Shown here: positions 35,346-46,368 of the stretch, piece by piece
How the letters are laid out: each line of letters opens with the position of its first letter
Numbering within the stretch: position 1 is the first letter of the stretch
NCBI GenBank assembly: GCA_018822845.1
Contig: JAHJJD010000049.1
Location: 33,998 to 97,997, forward strand
Direction: 5' to 3'
DNA: 64,000 bases
Origin: Gammaproteobacteria bacterium
GTDB lineage: Bacteria; Pseudomonadota; Gammaproteobacteria; Thiotrichales; Thiotrichaceae
Translations under genes and position numbers: made by a program
The notes under the pieces: model-generated
Databases searched by the model: none
What the model was told of the DNA's origin: nothing
The model's input: the letters and a program-made list of their open reading frames with translations, nothing else

Positions 35346-36590
35346 ATGATCAAGATTGGCCCTTACACCCTCGATAATCCGCTGATTGTCGCCCCGATGG
35401 CAGGGGTGACTGATCGCCCGTTCCGCACCCTTTGCAAGCATTTCGGCGCAGGCCACGCTGTCAGTGAAATGATGACGGTGGATGCGGCTTTGTATGCCAA
35501 CAAAAAATCCCTGTTCCGCGCCAATTTTGAGGGTGAACTGGCACCGGTTTCTGCGCAGATTGCCGGTTCCGAGCCAGAAATGCTGGCGGAGGCTGCCCGT
35601 TATCAGGTGGCGAATGGGGCGCAAATCGTGGACATCAACATGGGCTGCCCGGCACGCAAGGTTTGCCGCAAGCTGGCCGGTTCCGCCCTGTTGCAGGATG
35701 AGGATTTGGTCAAGCGGATTCTGGATACGGTGGTCGCCGCTGTGGATGTGCCGGTGACGCTGAAAACCCGGCTGGGCTATGTGAATGGCGAGGAAAACAT
35801 CCTGCGGGTGGCGGAAATGGCCGAGCAGGCAGGCATTGCCGCGCTGGCGATTCATGGGCGTACCCGTGAGCAGATGTATACCGGGCAGGCGCGTTACGGG
35901 CTGATCCGCGAGGTCAAGCGTAATGCCAGCATTCCCATCATTGCCAACGGCGATATCGACACGCCGCAAAAAGCCAAACACGTACTGGATGTGACGGGTG
36001 CGGATGCGGTCATGATCGGGCGGGCGGCACAGGGGCGACCGTGGATTTTCCGGGAAGTCGGGCATTACCTGCAAACCGGGGAATTGCTGCCACCGCCAGC
36101 AGTCGCCGAAGTCCGCGAAGTATTACTCGGGCATCTGGACGATTTGTACCGGTTTTACGGCGAATATTCCGGTTGCCGCATCGCCCGCAAACATATTGCC
36201 TGGTATACCAATGGCCTGCATGACAGTAATGCATTTCGGCAGCAGATGTATGCGCAGGAAAGCACTGCCGGGCAGGCGCGGGTTGTTGATGCTTATTTCA
36301 GGGCGCTACTGGAGCGGGATGAGCGGCTGAGCTACATAGACCAAGCATCGCCGGGCTTCGACTCCTCTCAGCCCTCGGATTGTCCCCTGAACAGCAACCC
36401 GGCACTTGAAGAGGGCGTATGCAATACGCCCCTACAGGGGAATATCTTCGTAGGGGCGTATTGCATACGCCCTCTTCATGGGGAGATTAATCCCCCTCCA
36501 GCCCCAACGCCTCACGCACCAGCGCCTGCTGCTGCCGCTGGTGCATGTACAGCGAACCCACCGCCGGAGCCGCCATCGCCGGACGGCTGA
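35346..36590 (+). CDS. dusB: tRNA-dihydrouridine synthase B with repeat-derived C-terminal tail
   Basis: FMN enzyme reducing U to dihydrouridine in the tRNA D-loop. The barrel shows PMAGVTDRPFR, DINMGCPARKVCRKLAGSALL with the catalytic Cys, TLKTRLGY, IHGRTREQMYTGQA, IANGDIDTP and MIGRAAQGRPWIF. ATG 35346 begins the family homology (MIKIGPYTL). Normal DusB is about 320-350 aa; here homology ends near residue 335 (LLERDERLSYIDQA) and the frame stays open for another ~80 residues, through a family C repeat, a 28-bp inverted repeat and 104 bp antisense to the sucA 3' end. The tail is Pro-rich and probably non-native. No fis gene follows, unlike in E. coli. Confidence 0.9.
   Translation: MIKIGPYTLDNPLIVAPMAGVTDRPFRTLCKHFGAGHAVSEMMTVDAALYANKKSLFRANFEGELAPVSAQIAGSEPEMLAEAARYQVANGAQIVDINMGCPARKVCRKLAGSALLQDEDLVKRILDTVVAAVDVPVTLKTRLGYVNGEENILRVAEMAEQAGIAALAIHGRTREQMYTGQARYGLIREVKRNASIPIIANGDIDTPQKAKHVLDVTGADAVMIGRAAQGRPWIFREVGHYLQTGELLPPPAVAEVREVLLGHLDDLYRFYGEYSGCRIARKHIAWYTNGLHDSNAFRQQMYAQESTAGQARVVDAYFRALLERDERLSYIDQASPGFDSSQPSDCPLNSNPALEEGVCNTPLQGNIFVGAYCIRPLHGEINPPPAPTPHAPAPAAAAGACTANPPPEPPSPDG
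36408..36477. repeat. Perfect 28-bp inverted repeat between dusB and sucA
   Basis: Arm 36408-36435 (begins GAAGAGGGCGTATGCAATAC, ends CCCCTAC) is perfectly complementary to arm 36450-36477, with a 14-base loop. Each arm ends in GTAGGGGCG, the same head as family B, so this looks like two B-type elements in opposite orientation. It would form a very stable hairpin between the convergent genes, but has no T-tract. Confidence 0.9.
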
Positions 36591-39249
36591 CGCACACCAC
36601 TTCCGCATAGTCATACGCTTCGAAGCGGTGCTTGATGCCATTCCACGCGCCCTGGTTGACCGGCTCTTCCTGACACCAGATGACGCTTCTGGCGCTTGGA
36701 TAATACTCCATCACATCCACCAGTTCCTGCGCCGGGAACGGATACAACTGTTCAAGGCGGACAATCGCAACATCGCCCAACCCCTGCTTGCGGCGCTCCT
36801 CCAGCAGGTCGTAGTAAACCTTGCCACTGCACATGATCACGCGCTTGACCTGCTCCTTGGCACCCACATCAGTGATGTCCACGTCATCCATCACCACTTC
36901 GAACTTGCCGTTAGTGAATTCTTCCAGCTTACTGATTGCCAGCGGATGGCGCAGCAGGCTTTTCGGCGTGAACACGATCAGCGGCTTGCGGTACTTGCGG
37001 ATCATTTGCCGCCGCAGCATGTGGAATACCTGCGCAGGGGTGGATGGAATGCAGATCTGCATGTTTTCCTGCGCTGTCATTTGCACAAAGCGTTCCAGAC
37101 GCGCGGACGAATGCTCCGGCCCCTGCCCTTCCAGCCCGTGCGGCAGGAACATGACCAACCCGCACAGGCGCTGCCATTTCTGTTCGCCGGAACTGATGAA
37201 CTGGTCGATCACCACCTGTGCGCCGTTCACGAAGTCGCCGAATTGTGCTTCCCAGATCACCAGCGTTTCCGGCTCGGCAGTGGCGTAGCCGTATTCAAAC
37301 GCCAGCACTGCCTCTTCCGACAACACCGAATCGATCACCGTGAATTTGGCCTGGAAATCCGCCGTATGCTGGAGCGGAATCCACTGCTCGCGGCGCTTCT
37401 GGTGATGCAGCACGGAATGGCGGTGCGAAAACGTACCACGCCCGCAATCCTGCCCCGACAAACGCACATCGAAACCGTCCTCCACCAGGGTGGCGTAGGC
37501 CAGTGTTTCGCCAAAACCCCAATCGGCGGGCTGCTCGCCACGCCCCATGGCAGCACGCGCTTCCAGCACCTTGAGCACGCGCGGATGCGGTACAAAATCA
37601 GGCGGAATATTACTGACCCAGCGCTCACTGATGCCCAAGATGCGTTCCGCTGAGCAGGTTGTATCCACGTCCTGCCGCCATGGCTGATCAACATAGACTT
37701 TCCAGTGGGTCTGCAATTCGGGGGGCAAACCGGAACGGGTCTGGCTGTTGCAGCAGGTAATGCCACCATTCGCCAGCTTGGTGCGGTAAGCGTCCACCAG
37801 CCCCTTTGCCCCGCCAGCAGACACCACGCCAGCCTCGCTCAGATAGGTCGCATATTTGGCTCGGGTCGTGGGCAGGTCACGGATAATGCTGTACATGACC
37901 GGCTGGGTCATGGTCGGCTCATCCGCTTCGTTATGCCCCAGACGGCGGTAGCACACCAGATCAATGACCACATCCTTCTGGAACAACTGGCGGTATTCCA
38001 GCGCCACCTGCGCAGCGTACACCACGGCTTCCGGGTCATCACCGTTGACGTGGAAAATCGGCGTATTGATCATTTTCGCCACATCGGTCGGGTAATAAGT
38101 GGAACGGCTGTCAGAAACCGTGCTGGTAGTAAAACCGACCTGATTGTTGATGACGATGTGAATGGTGCCACGGGTGCGGTAGCCGCGCGTCTGCGCCATG
38201 TTGAAGGTTTCCATCACCACGCCCTGCCCGGCAAACGCGGCGTCACCGTGGATGGAAATACCCAGCACCTGGTCGCCATCCCGGTCTTCGCGCCGGTCTT
38301 GCCGCGCCCGCACGGAACCTTCCACCACCGGGCTGACGATTTCCAGATGCGAAGGATTAAAGGCCAGCACCAGATGCACCGGGCCGCCTTCCGTGCTGAC
38401 ATCGCAGGAAAACCCCTTGTGGTATTTCACATCGCCAGTGTAGGTTTCGTCGATTTTGCCCTCGAATTCCTTGAACAATTCCCCGGCGGACTTGCACAGC
38501 ACATTGGTCAGAACGTTAAGGCGGCCACGGTGCGCCATGCCGATGACAACTTCCTGCAAGCCTTGCCGACCGCCTTCGTGGATCAGGGTTTGCAGCAGCG
38601 GAATCAGGCTTTCGCCACCTTCCAGTCCGAAGCGCTTCTGGCCGACGAAACGGCGGTGCAGGTATTGTTCGAAACCTTCCGCCGCTGTCAGGCTCTCCAG
38701 AATCTTGCGGCGTTGCGGGTGGGTCAGCCTGCAACGCGCCATATCCGGCTCAATACGGCGTTGCAACCAACGTTTTTCCTGAACATCAAGGATATGCATG
38801 TACTCGAAACCGATAGTGCGCACATAGGTTTCGCGCAAGGCACTGAGGATGTTGCCCAGCGTCGGTTTGGCCGTGATATTGAAGGAACCGGGGTCAAACA
38901 CGGTGTCGAGGCTGACCTTTTCCAGATCGTGATGCTCCAGCATCAATTGCGGCACGCTAACCTTGTAGGCGTAATCGCCCAATGGATTGGTGTCGGCTTC
39001 CAGATGGCCGAGGTAGCGGTAGGCGTTGATCAGGCGGGAAACATGCAACTGCTCGGTGCGATGCTCCATCACCTTGCCATTGCCGTTGGAAACGCTGCTT
39101 ATCGGGCTGGCATCCAGCCGCTGGAAATACGCCTGCCAGTGCGTATCGACGCTGCCCGGATCTTGCTGGTAGCGGGAGTAAAGCTGTTCGAGGAAGACTG
39201 CGTGGTCACCGTCGAGGAAAGATTCGTCCATACCCTGTTGGTAGTTCAT
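36487..39249 (-). CDS. sucA: 2-Oxoglutarate dehydrogenase E1 component
   Basis: Thiamine-diphosphate-dependent decarboxylase of the TCA cycle, 920 aa, full length. Motifs in order: N-terminal SFLDGDHAVFLEQLYSRYQ (E2-binding region), GMAHRGRLNVLTNVL, FNPSHLE, HGDAAFAGQGVVMETFNM, FHVNGDDPEAV, RRLGHNEADEPTMTQP, and LPHGLEGQGPEHSSARLERF near the C-terminal half. GGAGA precedes the ATG. sucB and lpd, which usually follow, are absent: dusB converges on its 3' end and overlaps it by 104 bp. The E2 gene must lie elsewhere. Confidence 0.96.
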   Translation of the reverse strand: MNYQQGMDESFLDGDHAVFLEQLYSRYQQDPGSVDTHWQAYFQRLDASPISSVSNGNGKVMEHRTEQLHVSRLINAYRYLGHLEADTNPLGDYAYKVSVPQLMLEHHDLEKVSLDTVFDPGSFNITAKPTLGNILSALRETYVRTIGFEYMHILDVQEKRWLQRRIEPDMARCRLTHPQRRKILESLTAAEGFEQYLHRRFVGQKRFGLEGGESLIPLLQTLIHEGGRQGLQEVVIGMAHRGRLNVLTNVLCKSAGELFKEFEGKIDETYTGDVKYHKGFSCDVSTEGGPVHLVLAFNPSHLEIVSPVVEGSVRARQDRREDRDGDQVLGISIHGDAAFAGQGVVMETFNMAQTRGYRTRGTIHIVINNQVGFTTSTVSDSRSTYYPTDVAKMINTPIFHVNGDDPEAVVYAAQVALEYRQLFQKDVVIDLVCYRRLGHNEADEPTMTQPVMYSIIRDLPTTRAKYATYLSEAGVVSAGGAKGLVDAYRTKLANGGITCCNSQTRSGLPPELQTHWKVYVDQPWRQDVDTTCSAERILGISERWVSNIPPDFVPHPRVLKVLEARAAMGRGEQPADWGFGETLAYATLVEDGFDVRLSGQDCGRGTFSHRHSVLHHQKRREQWIPLQHTADFQAKFTVIDSVLSEEAVLAFEYGYATAEPETLVIWEAQFGDFVNGAQVVIDQFISSGEQKWQRLCGLVMFLPHGLEGQGPEHSSARLERFVQMTAQENMQICIPSTPAQVFHMLRRQMIRKYRKPLIVFTPKSLLRHPLAISKLEEFTNGKFEVVMDDVDITDVGAKEQVKRVIMCSGKVYYDLLEERRKQGLGDVAIVRLEQLYPFPAQELVDVMEYYPSARSVIWCQEEPVNQGAWNGIKHRFEAYDYAEVVCVSRPAMAAPAVGSLYMHQRQQQALVREALGLEGD

Positions 39250-39385
39250 ATATTTTATTCTCCAGCCTGTTGGGGGAAATGCTTGCCCAACCGCAGTGCC
39301 TTGGTTTCGTTATCTGTCTAATGGGGGCGATTATAGCCCAGTGGGGCGGGATTGGTAGCGAACGTATGGCTTCTGCCTTGCTTTA

Positions 39386-40729
39386 TTATTGCTTACGCAG
39401 ATTCAACAATTTCTCGCGGATTTTTAATTCCAGCCCGCGCTCGACCGGTTCGTAATAGCGCCGCCCTTTCAATTCCTCGGGAAAATAGTTTTCTCCCGTC
39501 GCATACGCATCCTTCTCATCATGCGCATAGCGGTAGCCCTTGCCGTAATCCAGTGCCTTCATCAGTTTGGTGGGGGCATTGCGCAAGTGCATCGGCACAT
39601 CCAGCGAACCGGACTGTTGCGCATCCGCCCGCGCCGCCTTGTAAGCCGTATACACCGCATTGCTCTTGGGGGCGCAGGCCAGGTAGACGACGGCTTGGGC
39701 AATCATCAACTCGCCTTCGGGGCTACCCAGCCGTTCGTAGGCATCCCAGGCATTCAGCGCCAGTTGCAGGCCACGTGGATCAGCATTGCCGATGTCTTCG
39801 CTGGCCATGCGCACCACCCGGCGGGCCACGTACAGCGGGTCGCAGCCACCATCCAGCATCCGGCACAACCAGTACAACGCAGCGTCAGGGTCAGTACCAC
39901 GCACCGACTTGTGCAGGGCTGAAATCTGCTCGTAAAACAGGTCGCCACCCTTGTCGAAACGGCGTACCGAATCCGCCACCACTTCCTTGATGGTTGCTGC
40001 GGTAATCTGCAAACCGGTGGGCGTTTCCTCGGCCAGATCAGCAGCGATTTCCAGCCAGTTGAGCGCGCGGCGGGCATCGCCGTCGGCAGCCGTTGCCAAA
40101 GCATCCAGCACACCATCGTCAACCTGCACATTGCGGTCGCCCACACCTTTTTCTGCATCCTGCAAAGCCCGTTGCAACACGCCGCGAATATCATCCTGGG
40201 TCAACGAACGCAGCACATAAGTACGCACCCGCGACAACAGTGCGTTATTCAGCTCAAACGAAGGGTTTTCGGTGGTCGCACCGATGAACAGCAGCGTGCC
40301 ATCCTCGATATGCGGCAGGAATGCATCCTGCTGCGCCTTGTTGAAACGGTGGACTTCATCGACAAACAGCACGGTATTGCGCCCAAACTGTTCCCGGTTC
40401 TGCCGGGCGACTTCCACAGCTGCACGAATTTCCTTCACCCCGGCCAACACAGCAGAAAGCGTCAGGAATTCAGCATTCCAGTAGTGCGTAATCAGCCTTG
40501 CCAGCGTGGTCTTGCCGGTTCCGGGTGGCCCCCAGAACAGCATGGAATGCGGGTGGGATTCTTCGATTGCCCGGCGCAAGGGTTTGCCGGTAGCAAGGAG
40601 GTGTAGCTGCCCGGCGTACTCATCCAGAGTCGCCGGGCGCATACGTTCAGCCAGTGGAACCAGCCCCCCTGTCTTGCTCCCTGCCCCCCTTGCGGGGGAA
40701 GGGTTGGGGATGGGGGGGACAGACGCCAT
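39386..40729 (-). CDS. rarA: Replication-associated recombination protein A (RarA/MgsA)
   Basis: AAA+ ATPase of 447 aa acting at stalled replication forks. Landmarks: [17 protein letters not shown], Walker [14 protein letters not shown], Walker [17 protein letters not shown], sensor [14 protein letters not shown], and the C-terminal tetramerisation domain with [15 protein letters not shown]. Residues ~4-19 ([16 protein letters not shown]) are encoded by family A repeat copy 2 and are not family-like; normal proteins start a few residues before PLAERMRP. It starts one base after the lolA stop (TGATATG), so ftsK-lolA-rarA is one operon in E. coli order. Confidence 0.95.
   Translation of the reverse strand: MASVPPIPNPSPARGAGSKTGGLVPLAERMRPATLDEYAGQLHLLATGKPLRRAIEESHPHSMLFWGPPGTGKTTLARLITHYWNAEFLTLSAVLAGVKEIRAAVEVARQNREQFGRNTVLFVDEVHRFNKAQQDAFLPHIEDGTLLFIGATTENPSFELNNALLSRVRTYVLRSLTQDDIRGVLQRALQDAEKGVGDRNVQVDDGVLDALATAADGDARRALNWLEIAADLAEETPTGLQITAATIKEVVADSVRRFDKGGDLFYEQISALHKSVRGTDPDAALYWLCRMLDGGCDPLYVARRVVRMASEDIGNADPRGLQLALNAWDAYERLGSPEGELMIAQAVVYLACAPKSNAVYTAYKAARADAQQSGSLDVPMHLRNAPTKLMKALDYGKGYRYAHDEKDAYATGENYFPEELKGRRYYEPVERGLELKIREKLLNLRKQ
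40673..40718. repeat. Palindromic repeat, family A copy 2 (inside rarA)
   Basis: Minus-strand copy of the unit seen at 258-303, read in a different frame ([13 protein letters not shown]). It lies within the first 20 codons of rarA. Confidence 0.85.
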
Positions 40730-40730
40730 A

Positions 40731-41369
40731 TCAGGAAGGCTTGCCGATCACGTCAACACCAGCCGGTGGCGTGAACGTGAACTTGTCAGCGCCAAGGTTG
40801 ATATTGGTACGCAAACCCTGGAACTTGATGTAAGTCATTTGGTTGAACTTGTCATTCAGGATCATTTCCGCAATACCATTGGCATCAACGCCCAGATCCA
40901 TGCTGGTAAAGTCAGAATCCTTCTTGTGCGGCGTCAGACGGAACCAATCCAGGTTGCTGCCTTCCGCTTCCATCTCTTCCACGGCAAACTGCTTTTCGAC
41001 ATTCTGCTTCTGGGTAAGCAAACCGATCGGAGCGGAGGAAAGCGCCGTTTTCATCGGCTTGACCGTGACCTGATCCAGCTCCACATCGTATACCCAGACG
41101 TTTTTGCCATCGGCCACAATCTGGTGCTTGTCGGGTGCCGCATATTCCCAGCGGAACTTGCCGGGGCGCAGCAGGTAAACATTGCCGCTGGAAGATTGGC
41201 GAGTCTTACCCTTGTCGTCCACGACCTGCTGGGTGAACGCTGCCTGCATGGTGTCAACGTTGCTGAAGAATTCGTTGAGCCGCTGGCGTCCCCCATCCGC
41301 CCATGCCGTAGTAGTCAGGGCAGTTGCGCACAGTGTCAGCAGAACTTTGGCGAACATTTTTTTCATCAT
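40731..41369 (-). CDS. lolA: Outer-membrane lipoprotein carrier LolA
   Basis: Periplasmic chaperone of 212 aa that accepts lipoproteins from LolCDE and hands them to LolB. It has a signal peptide ([17 protein letters not shown], cleavage near residue 24), then [52 protein letters not shown] and LGLDAN-like [12 protein letters not shown]. The usual hydrophobic half-barrel pattern is visible. ATG 41369 and 41366 are adjacent options. It lies 14 bp downstream of ftsK and 1 bp upstream of rarA. Confidence 0.94.
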   Translation of the reverse strand: MMKKMFAKVLLTLCATALTTTAWADGGRQRLNEFFSNVDTMQAAFTQQVVDDKGKTRQSSSGNVYLLRPGKFRWEYAAPDKHQIVADGKNVWVYDVELDQVTVKPMKTALSSAPIGLLTQKQNVEKQFAVEEMEAEGSNLDWFRLTPHKKDSDFTSMDLGVDANGIAEMILNDKFNQMTYIKFQGLRTNINLGADKFTFTPPAGVDVIGKPS

Positions 41370-41383
41370 TAACCTCTGGTTGT

Positions 41384-43867
41384 TTAGTCCCTTACAGGGC
41401 TGGCTGCGAGTACGTCACGGGTACCGTTGCTCAATACTGCGCTGACCACACCTGCATTTTCCATGTCTTCTATCATGCGCGCTGCCCGGTTGTAGCCTAC
41501 CTTGAGACGGCGTTGCAAATAGGAGATCGAAGCACGACGGGATTCGGTCACCACAGCCACTGCTTCGTCATACAGTGGGTCGGATTCCCCTTCCCGTTCC
41601 GTCAGCGGCTCCAGACCCGGTATGGCGTCAGATGGAGACGATGTATCAGCTAAGACATCCGCGATGTAATCCGGTTCCCCTTGCAGCTTGAGGTAGTTCG
41701 CCACATCTTCCACCTCACGGTCAGTAACCAGCGCTCCATGCACCCGCAAAGGCAGGGATGTTCCCGGCGGCATGTAAAGCATATCGCCGTAACCCAGCAA
41801 CTGTTCCGCCCCACCCTGATCCAGAATGGTGCGCGAGTCTATCTTGGTGGAAACCTGGAAGGCAATACGGGTCGGAATGTTTGCCTTGATCAGACCGGTA
41901 ATGACATCCACGGAAGGCCGCTGGGTCGCGAGGATCAGGTGGATGCCGGAAGCACGCGCCTTTTGCGCCAGCCGCGCGATCAGCTCTTCCACTTTCTTGC
42001 CGACCACCATCATCATGTCGGCAAATTCGTCCACAATCACTACGATGTAAGGCAGCGTCTTGAGCGGCTGCGGGTGCCCATCCATGGAAGTGGTCGGATC
42101 CCACAGCGGATCCATCAGTTCATCACCCCGTTCCTGTGCTTCCCGCACTTTTTCATTGAAACCGGCGATATTGCGCACCTTGAGCTTGGACATCAGCAGG
42201 TAACGCCGTTCCATTTCCGCCACACACCAGCGCAATGCATTGGCAGCATGTTTCATGTCGGTCACGACGGGCGCGAGCAGGTGCGGAATATCCTCGTAAC
42301 TGCTCAGTTCCAGCATTTTCGGGTCGATCATGATCATGCGCACGTCTTCCGGCGTGGCCTTGTACAGCAGGCTCATCAACACTGCATTGATGAATACGGA
42401 TTTACCGGAACCAGTGGTACCAGCCACCAGCAGGTGCGGCATGCGCGCCAGATCAGCGACCACAGGGTTTCCGGCAATATCCTTGCCCAGCGCCAATGTC
42501 AGTGGGGAATGGTTTTTCTTGTAAACCGGTGCAGCCAGCATTTCGCTCATCGTCACTACATCGCGGCGGTCATTGGGGATTTCGATACCAATGGTAGGCC
42601 GCCCCGGAATGACTTCCACCACCCGCACGCTGGCCACGCACATATTGCGCGCAAGGTCGGAGGCAAGCCCGGAAACCTTGGAAGCCTTGGTTCCATCCGG
42701 CAATTCCAGCTCGAAACGGGTAATGACCGGACCTGGGTCTTGCGCCACCACTTTCACATCCGGCACGTTGTAATGCCCCAACGCTTCCACCAGTTTTTCG
42801 GCAAGTTCGTTGAGGCGTTCCTTCGGCTGGGTGACACGTTCACTGGGCGGAGGGTTAAGCAGGGTCAGGCGCGGCAGCACCAGCATCCCGTTCTTGCCAG
42901 CAGGAGGCAATTCATCCGCCACGCTGCGCAGGAAATCTTCGTCAGGGGCATCCAGCGCTTTTTCTGTCTTGCCCTTGCCCTTTTTCGGTTTGGCATCTGC
43001 TTGCTTGTCAGCACTTCCTTCAGCCCCGCCATTCACGAAATCAGGCACGCCCAGCGTAGGCTCCGCACGGCCACCCGGCGCATTCATCTCCGTCAGGTCA
43101 ATACCATCAGCTACGGGTTCAACTTTTGCCTTTGCGCCGCCCTCACCTTTTATGCGGTTGAGCCAGCCAGACGCCTTGTCGATGGAACCCTTGCCCGCCC
43201 CAACCGCGCTGGAAAGCTTGCCCAGCAAATCTGGTCTGCCCTCCTCACCCTGATGGCTTTTTATGTCCTGCGCCTTGTTGAACATGAGCAGGACAAAATC
43301 ACCCACCTTTTCCGCCACCACTGGCCAGGAAACATCCGTCACCAGCGTCAACCCACCCAGGAACAACGACGTCAGCAACAATGCTGCGCCATAGGTTCCC
43401 AGAAATGAATGCGCCACCAGGTTGCCAATGACCCGCCCCAGCAAACCACCGCCGCCGTAAGGGCCACTGCCCTCAAACAGCAGGTGCGCCAGGCCACTGC
43501 CCGCAATCATCAGAATGACAGCGCCAATCGCGCTGATCACATCGTTGATGCCACCTACCGGGTTGTTGGGGTTTTTCATGTAAGGGCCGATCCGGAAGGA
43601 AACCAGCCCCAGCACCACCAGTACCACCGGCAATCCATAGGCAAAATAGCCCAGCAGACCAATCAGGAAGTCCGCCAGTAAAGCCCCCGGCGTGCGCGCC
43701 AGATTGCGGACAACACCCGGATCGCTGCTGTGGCTGAAAACCCCCGGATCGCGTGGGTCATAACTCAAAAGTGCCAGCATGATGACAGCAGCAATTCCCA
43801 GAAAAATAATTACCGACGCCTGCTGTAAAGCCATGCGTTTTTTCGGATTCAGAAGAACTTTAGCCAA
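41384..43867 (-). CDS. ftsK: DNA translocase FtsK
   Basis: Septal DNA pump of 827 aa coordinating chromosome dimer resolution with division. An N-terminal membrane domain with four to five helices (~20-200) is followed by a short linker, then the motor: Walker [32 protein letters not shown] (Walker B), [25 protein letters not shown], and a C-terminal gamma winged helix ([24 protein letters not shown]) that reads KOPS and contacts XerD. The start is TTG 43867 with AGGGA seven bases upstream; ATG 43834 is an alternative. XerD is encoded about 7 kb away. Divergent from trxB. Confidence 0.96.
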   Translation of the reverse strand: MAKVLLNPKKRMALQQASVIIFLGIAAVIMLALLSYDPRDPGVFSHSSDPGVVRNLARTPGALLADFLIGLLGYFAYGLPVVLVVLGLVSFRIGPYMKNPNNPVGGINDVISAIGAVILMIAGSGLAHLLFEGSGPYGGGGLLGRVIGNLVAHSFLGTYGAALLLTSLFLGGLTLVTDVSWPVVAEKVGDFVLLMFNKAQDIKSHQGEEGRPDLLGKLSSAVGAGKGSIDKASGWLNRIKGEGGAKAKVEPVADGIDLTEMNAPGGRAEPTLGVPDFVNGGAEGSADKQADAKPKKGKGKTEKALDAPDEDFLRSVADELPPAGKNGMLVLPRLTLLNPPPSERVTQPKERLNELAEKLVEALGHYNVPDVKVVAQDPGPVITRFELELPDGTKASKVSGLASDLARNMCVASVRVVEVIPGRPTIGIEIPNDRRDVVTMSEMLAAPVYKKNHSPLTLALGKDIAGNPVVADLARMPHLLVAGTTGSGKSVFINAVLMSLLYKATPEDVRMIMIDPKMLELSSYEDIPHLLAPVVTDMKHAANALRWCVAEMERRYLLMSKLKVRNIAGFNEKVREAQERGDELMDPLWDPTTSMDGHPQPLKTLPYIVVIVDEFADMMMVVGKKVEELIARLAQKARASGIHLILATQRPSVDVITGLIKANIPTRIAFQVSTKIDSRTILDQGGAEQLLGYGDMLYMPPGTSLPLRVHGALVTDREVEDVANYLKLQGEPDYIADVLADTSSPSDAIPGLEPLTEREGESDPLYDEAVAVVTESRRASISYLQRRLKVGYNRAARMIEDMENAGVVSAVLSNGTRDVLAASPVRD

Positions 43868-43957
43868 ACCAGTATCCCTGTTCGTTTTGTTTGTACCATT
43901 TATACCGTAATATTAGCCGATTCAGAAATGGGCGGCGGCTCCATAACCGCCCGGTAA

Positions 43958-44938
<981 letters not shown>

Positions 44939-44941
44939 TTT

Positions 44942-45691
44942 TTGGCACACCCGTTCAGCCTGACACTCCTCAACGCCAACTGGCCGGAAGAACCCTTCCC
45001 GCCAGTTGAGCTTGCCTGGGATGAGCCCAACGGCTTGCTGGCAGTGGGTGGTGACCTGAGCCTACCGCGCCTGATTAATGCTTACAAATCAGGCATTTTC
45101 CCCTGGTTTGGGCCGCGCGAACCAATTTACTGGTGGTCGCCTGACCCGCGCGCGGTGCTGTTCCCACACAAGGTACGGATTACCCGCAGCATGCGTAAAT
45201 CCATGCGCAACAAGGGCTACCGGATCAGCTTTGACACGGCTTTCGCAGCAGTGGTCGACGCTTGCGCTGCCCCCCGCAGCTATACCAGCGGCACCTGGAT
45301 TACCCACGAAATGCACACGGCTTACTGCCGCCTGCACGCCGCTGACCTGGCCCACTCCGTTGAGGTATGGAACCAGCAAGGTGAACTCGTCGGTGGCTTG
45401 TACGGCGTGGCTACCGGCGGAATTTTCAGCGGCGAATCCATGTTCAGCCGCGAACCGGATACCTCCAAGATCGCGCTGACGGCACTGGCTTACCACATGC
45501 AGCTTTGGGGGTTTGCGTTGATCGACTGCCAGATCGAAAACCCGCACCTGCTCAGCATGGGAGCGGAAAACATTCCCCGCAAGGAATACCTTACCCTGCT
45601 GAAAGCCAACCGGCATGTTGCGCCACCCCGCTACTGGCGGACTGATGAAAGCGCCGACCTGTCGCATTGGGAACCACACCCCGCACAATAG
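44942..45691 (+). CDS. aat: Leucyl/phenylalanyl-tRNA--protein transferase
   Basis: Protein of 249 aa that adds Leu or Phe to N-terminal Arg/Lys, feeding the ClpS-ClpAP N-end rule pathway. Family motifs: FPPVELAWDEPNGLLAVGGDLS, YKSGIFPWF, IYWWSPDPRAVLFP, GTWITHEMHTAY, GGLYGVATGGIFSGESMFS and DCQIENPHLLSMGA. The only start near the homology is TTG 44942, with AAGAAGGG upstream in the trxB 3' end. The short gap to trxB indicates co-transcription. Confidence 0.95.
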   Translation: MAHPFSLTLLNANWPEEPFPPVELAWDEPNGLLAVGGDLSLPRLINAYKSGIFPWFGPREPIYWWSPDPRAVLFPHKVRITRSMRKSMRNKGYRISFDTAFAAVVDACAAPRSYTSGTWITHEMHTAYCRLHAADLAHSVEVWNQQGELVGGLYGVATGGIFSGESMFSREPDTSKIALTALAYHMQLWGFALIDCQIENPHLLSMGAENIPRKEYLTLLKANRHVAPPRYWRTDESADLSHWEPHPAQ

Positions 45692-45720
45692 ACACCACAC
45701 AGCAACACAAGGCTATCGAC

Positions 45721-46368
45721 ATGTACGAAGAAGAAGTCACAAAACCACCATTCGACGCCGAAGAAATCCGCATCCTCGGCTGCCTGATGGAAAAACAGCT
45801 CACCACACCGAATAACTACCCGCTGACCGTCAACGCCCTGACGCAAGCCTGCAACCAGAAAACCAGCCGCGAACCGGTCATGAACCTCACCGAAGGCAAG
45901 GTCGGCCACACCGCCAAGAATCTGGTGGAATCCGGCTGGGCAGTCATCCAGAACACCGAGCGCGCCCAACGGGTGGAACACAAGGTCAACCGCCGCCTCA
46001 AACTCAACCAGAAACAGCAAGCCATCCTCTGTGTTCTGATGCTACGGCACCCGCAAACCCTCAACGAAATAAAGACTCGCACCGAACGCATGGCCGATTT
46101 CACCAGCGTCAATGAAATCCGCGACATACTCGACACCTGGCTGACCGATGAAACCCCGCTGGTGATGCGTTTGCCTGCGGGTGGTGGACGGCGCGAAGAC
46201 CGTTACTACCACACGCTGGGAACCGAGACGCTGGAGGATTTGCAGGAAGAATCTGGCGCTCCAGCCAGCAGCCACAGTAGCGCGAAAAGCAGTTGCTGCG
46301 AAGAACTGGAGGCGCGGATTGCGGAACTGGAAAACAGATTGGCGGCACTGGAAGCAAGGCTGGTTTAA
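45721..46368 (+). CDS. YceH family protein (DUF480)
   Basis: Protein of 215 aa with the two winged-helix repeats of DUF480: EEIRILGCLMEKQLTTPNNYPLTVNALTQACNQKTSREPV and, later, QAILCVLMLRHPQTLNEIKTRTERM. A C-terminal coiled coil (CEELEARIAELENRLAALEARL) suggests dimerisation. Function is unknown, though DNA binding is suggested by the fold. ATG 45721 begins the homology; the frame is open further up into the aat 3' region. It overlaps the convergent UDG-family gene by 4 bp. Confidence 0.88.
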   Translation: MYEEEVTKPPFDAEEIRILGCLMEKQLTTPNNYPLTVNALTQACNQKTSREPVMNLTEGKVGHTAKNLVESGWAVIQNTERAQRVEHKVNRRLKLNQKQQAILCVLMLRHPQTLNEIKTRTERMADFTSVNEIRDILDTWLTDETPLVMRLPAGGGRREDRYYHTLGTETLEDLQEESGAPASSHSSAKSSCCEELEARIAELENRLAALEARLV

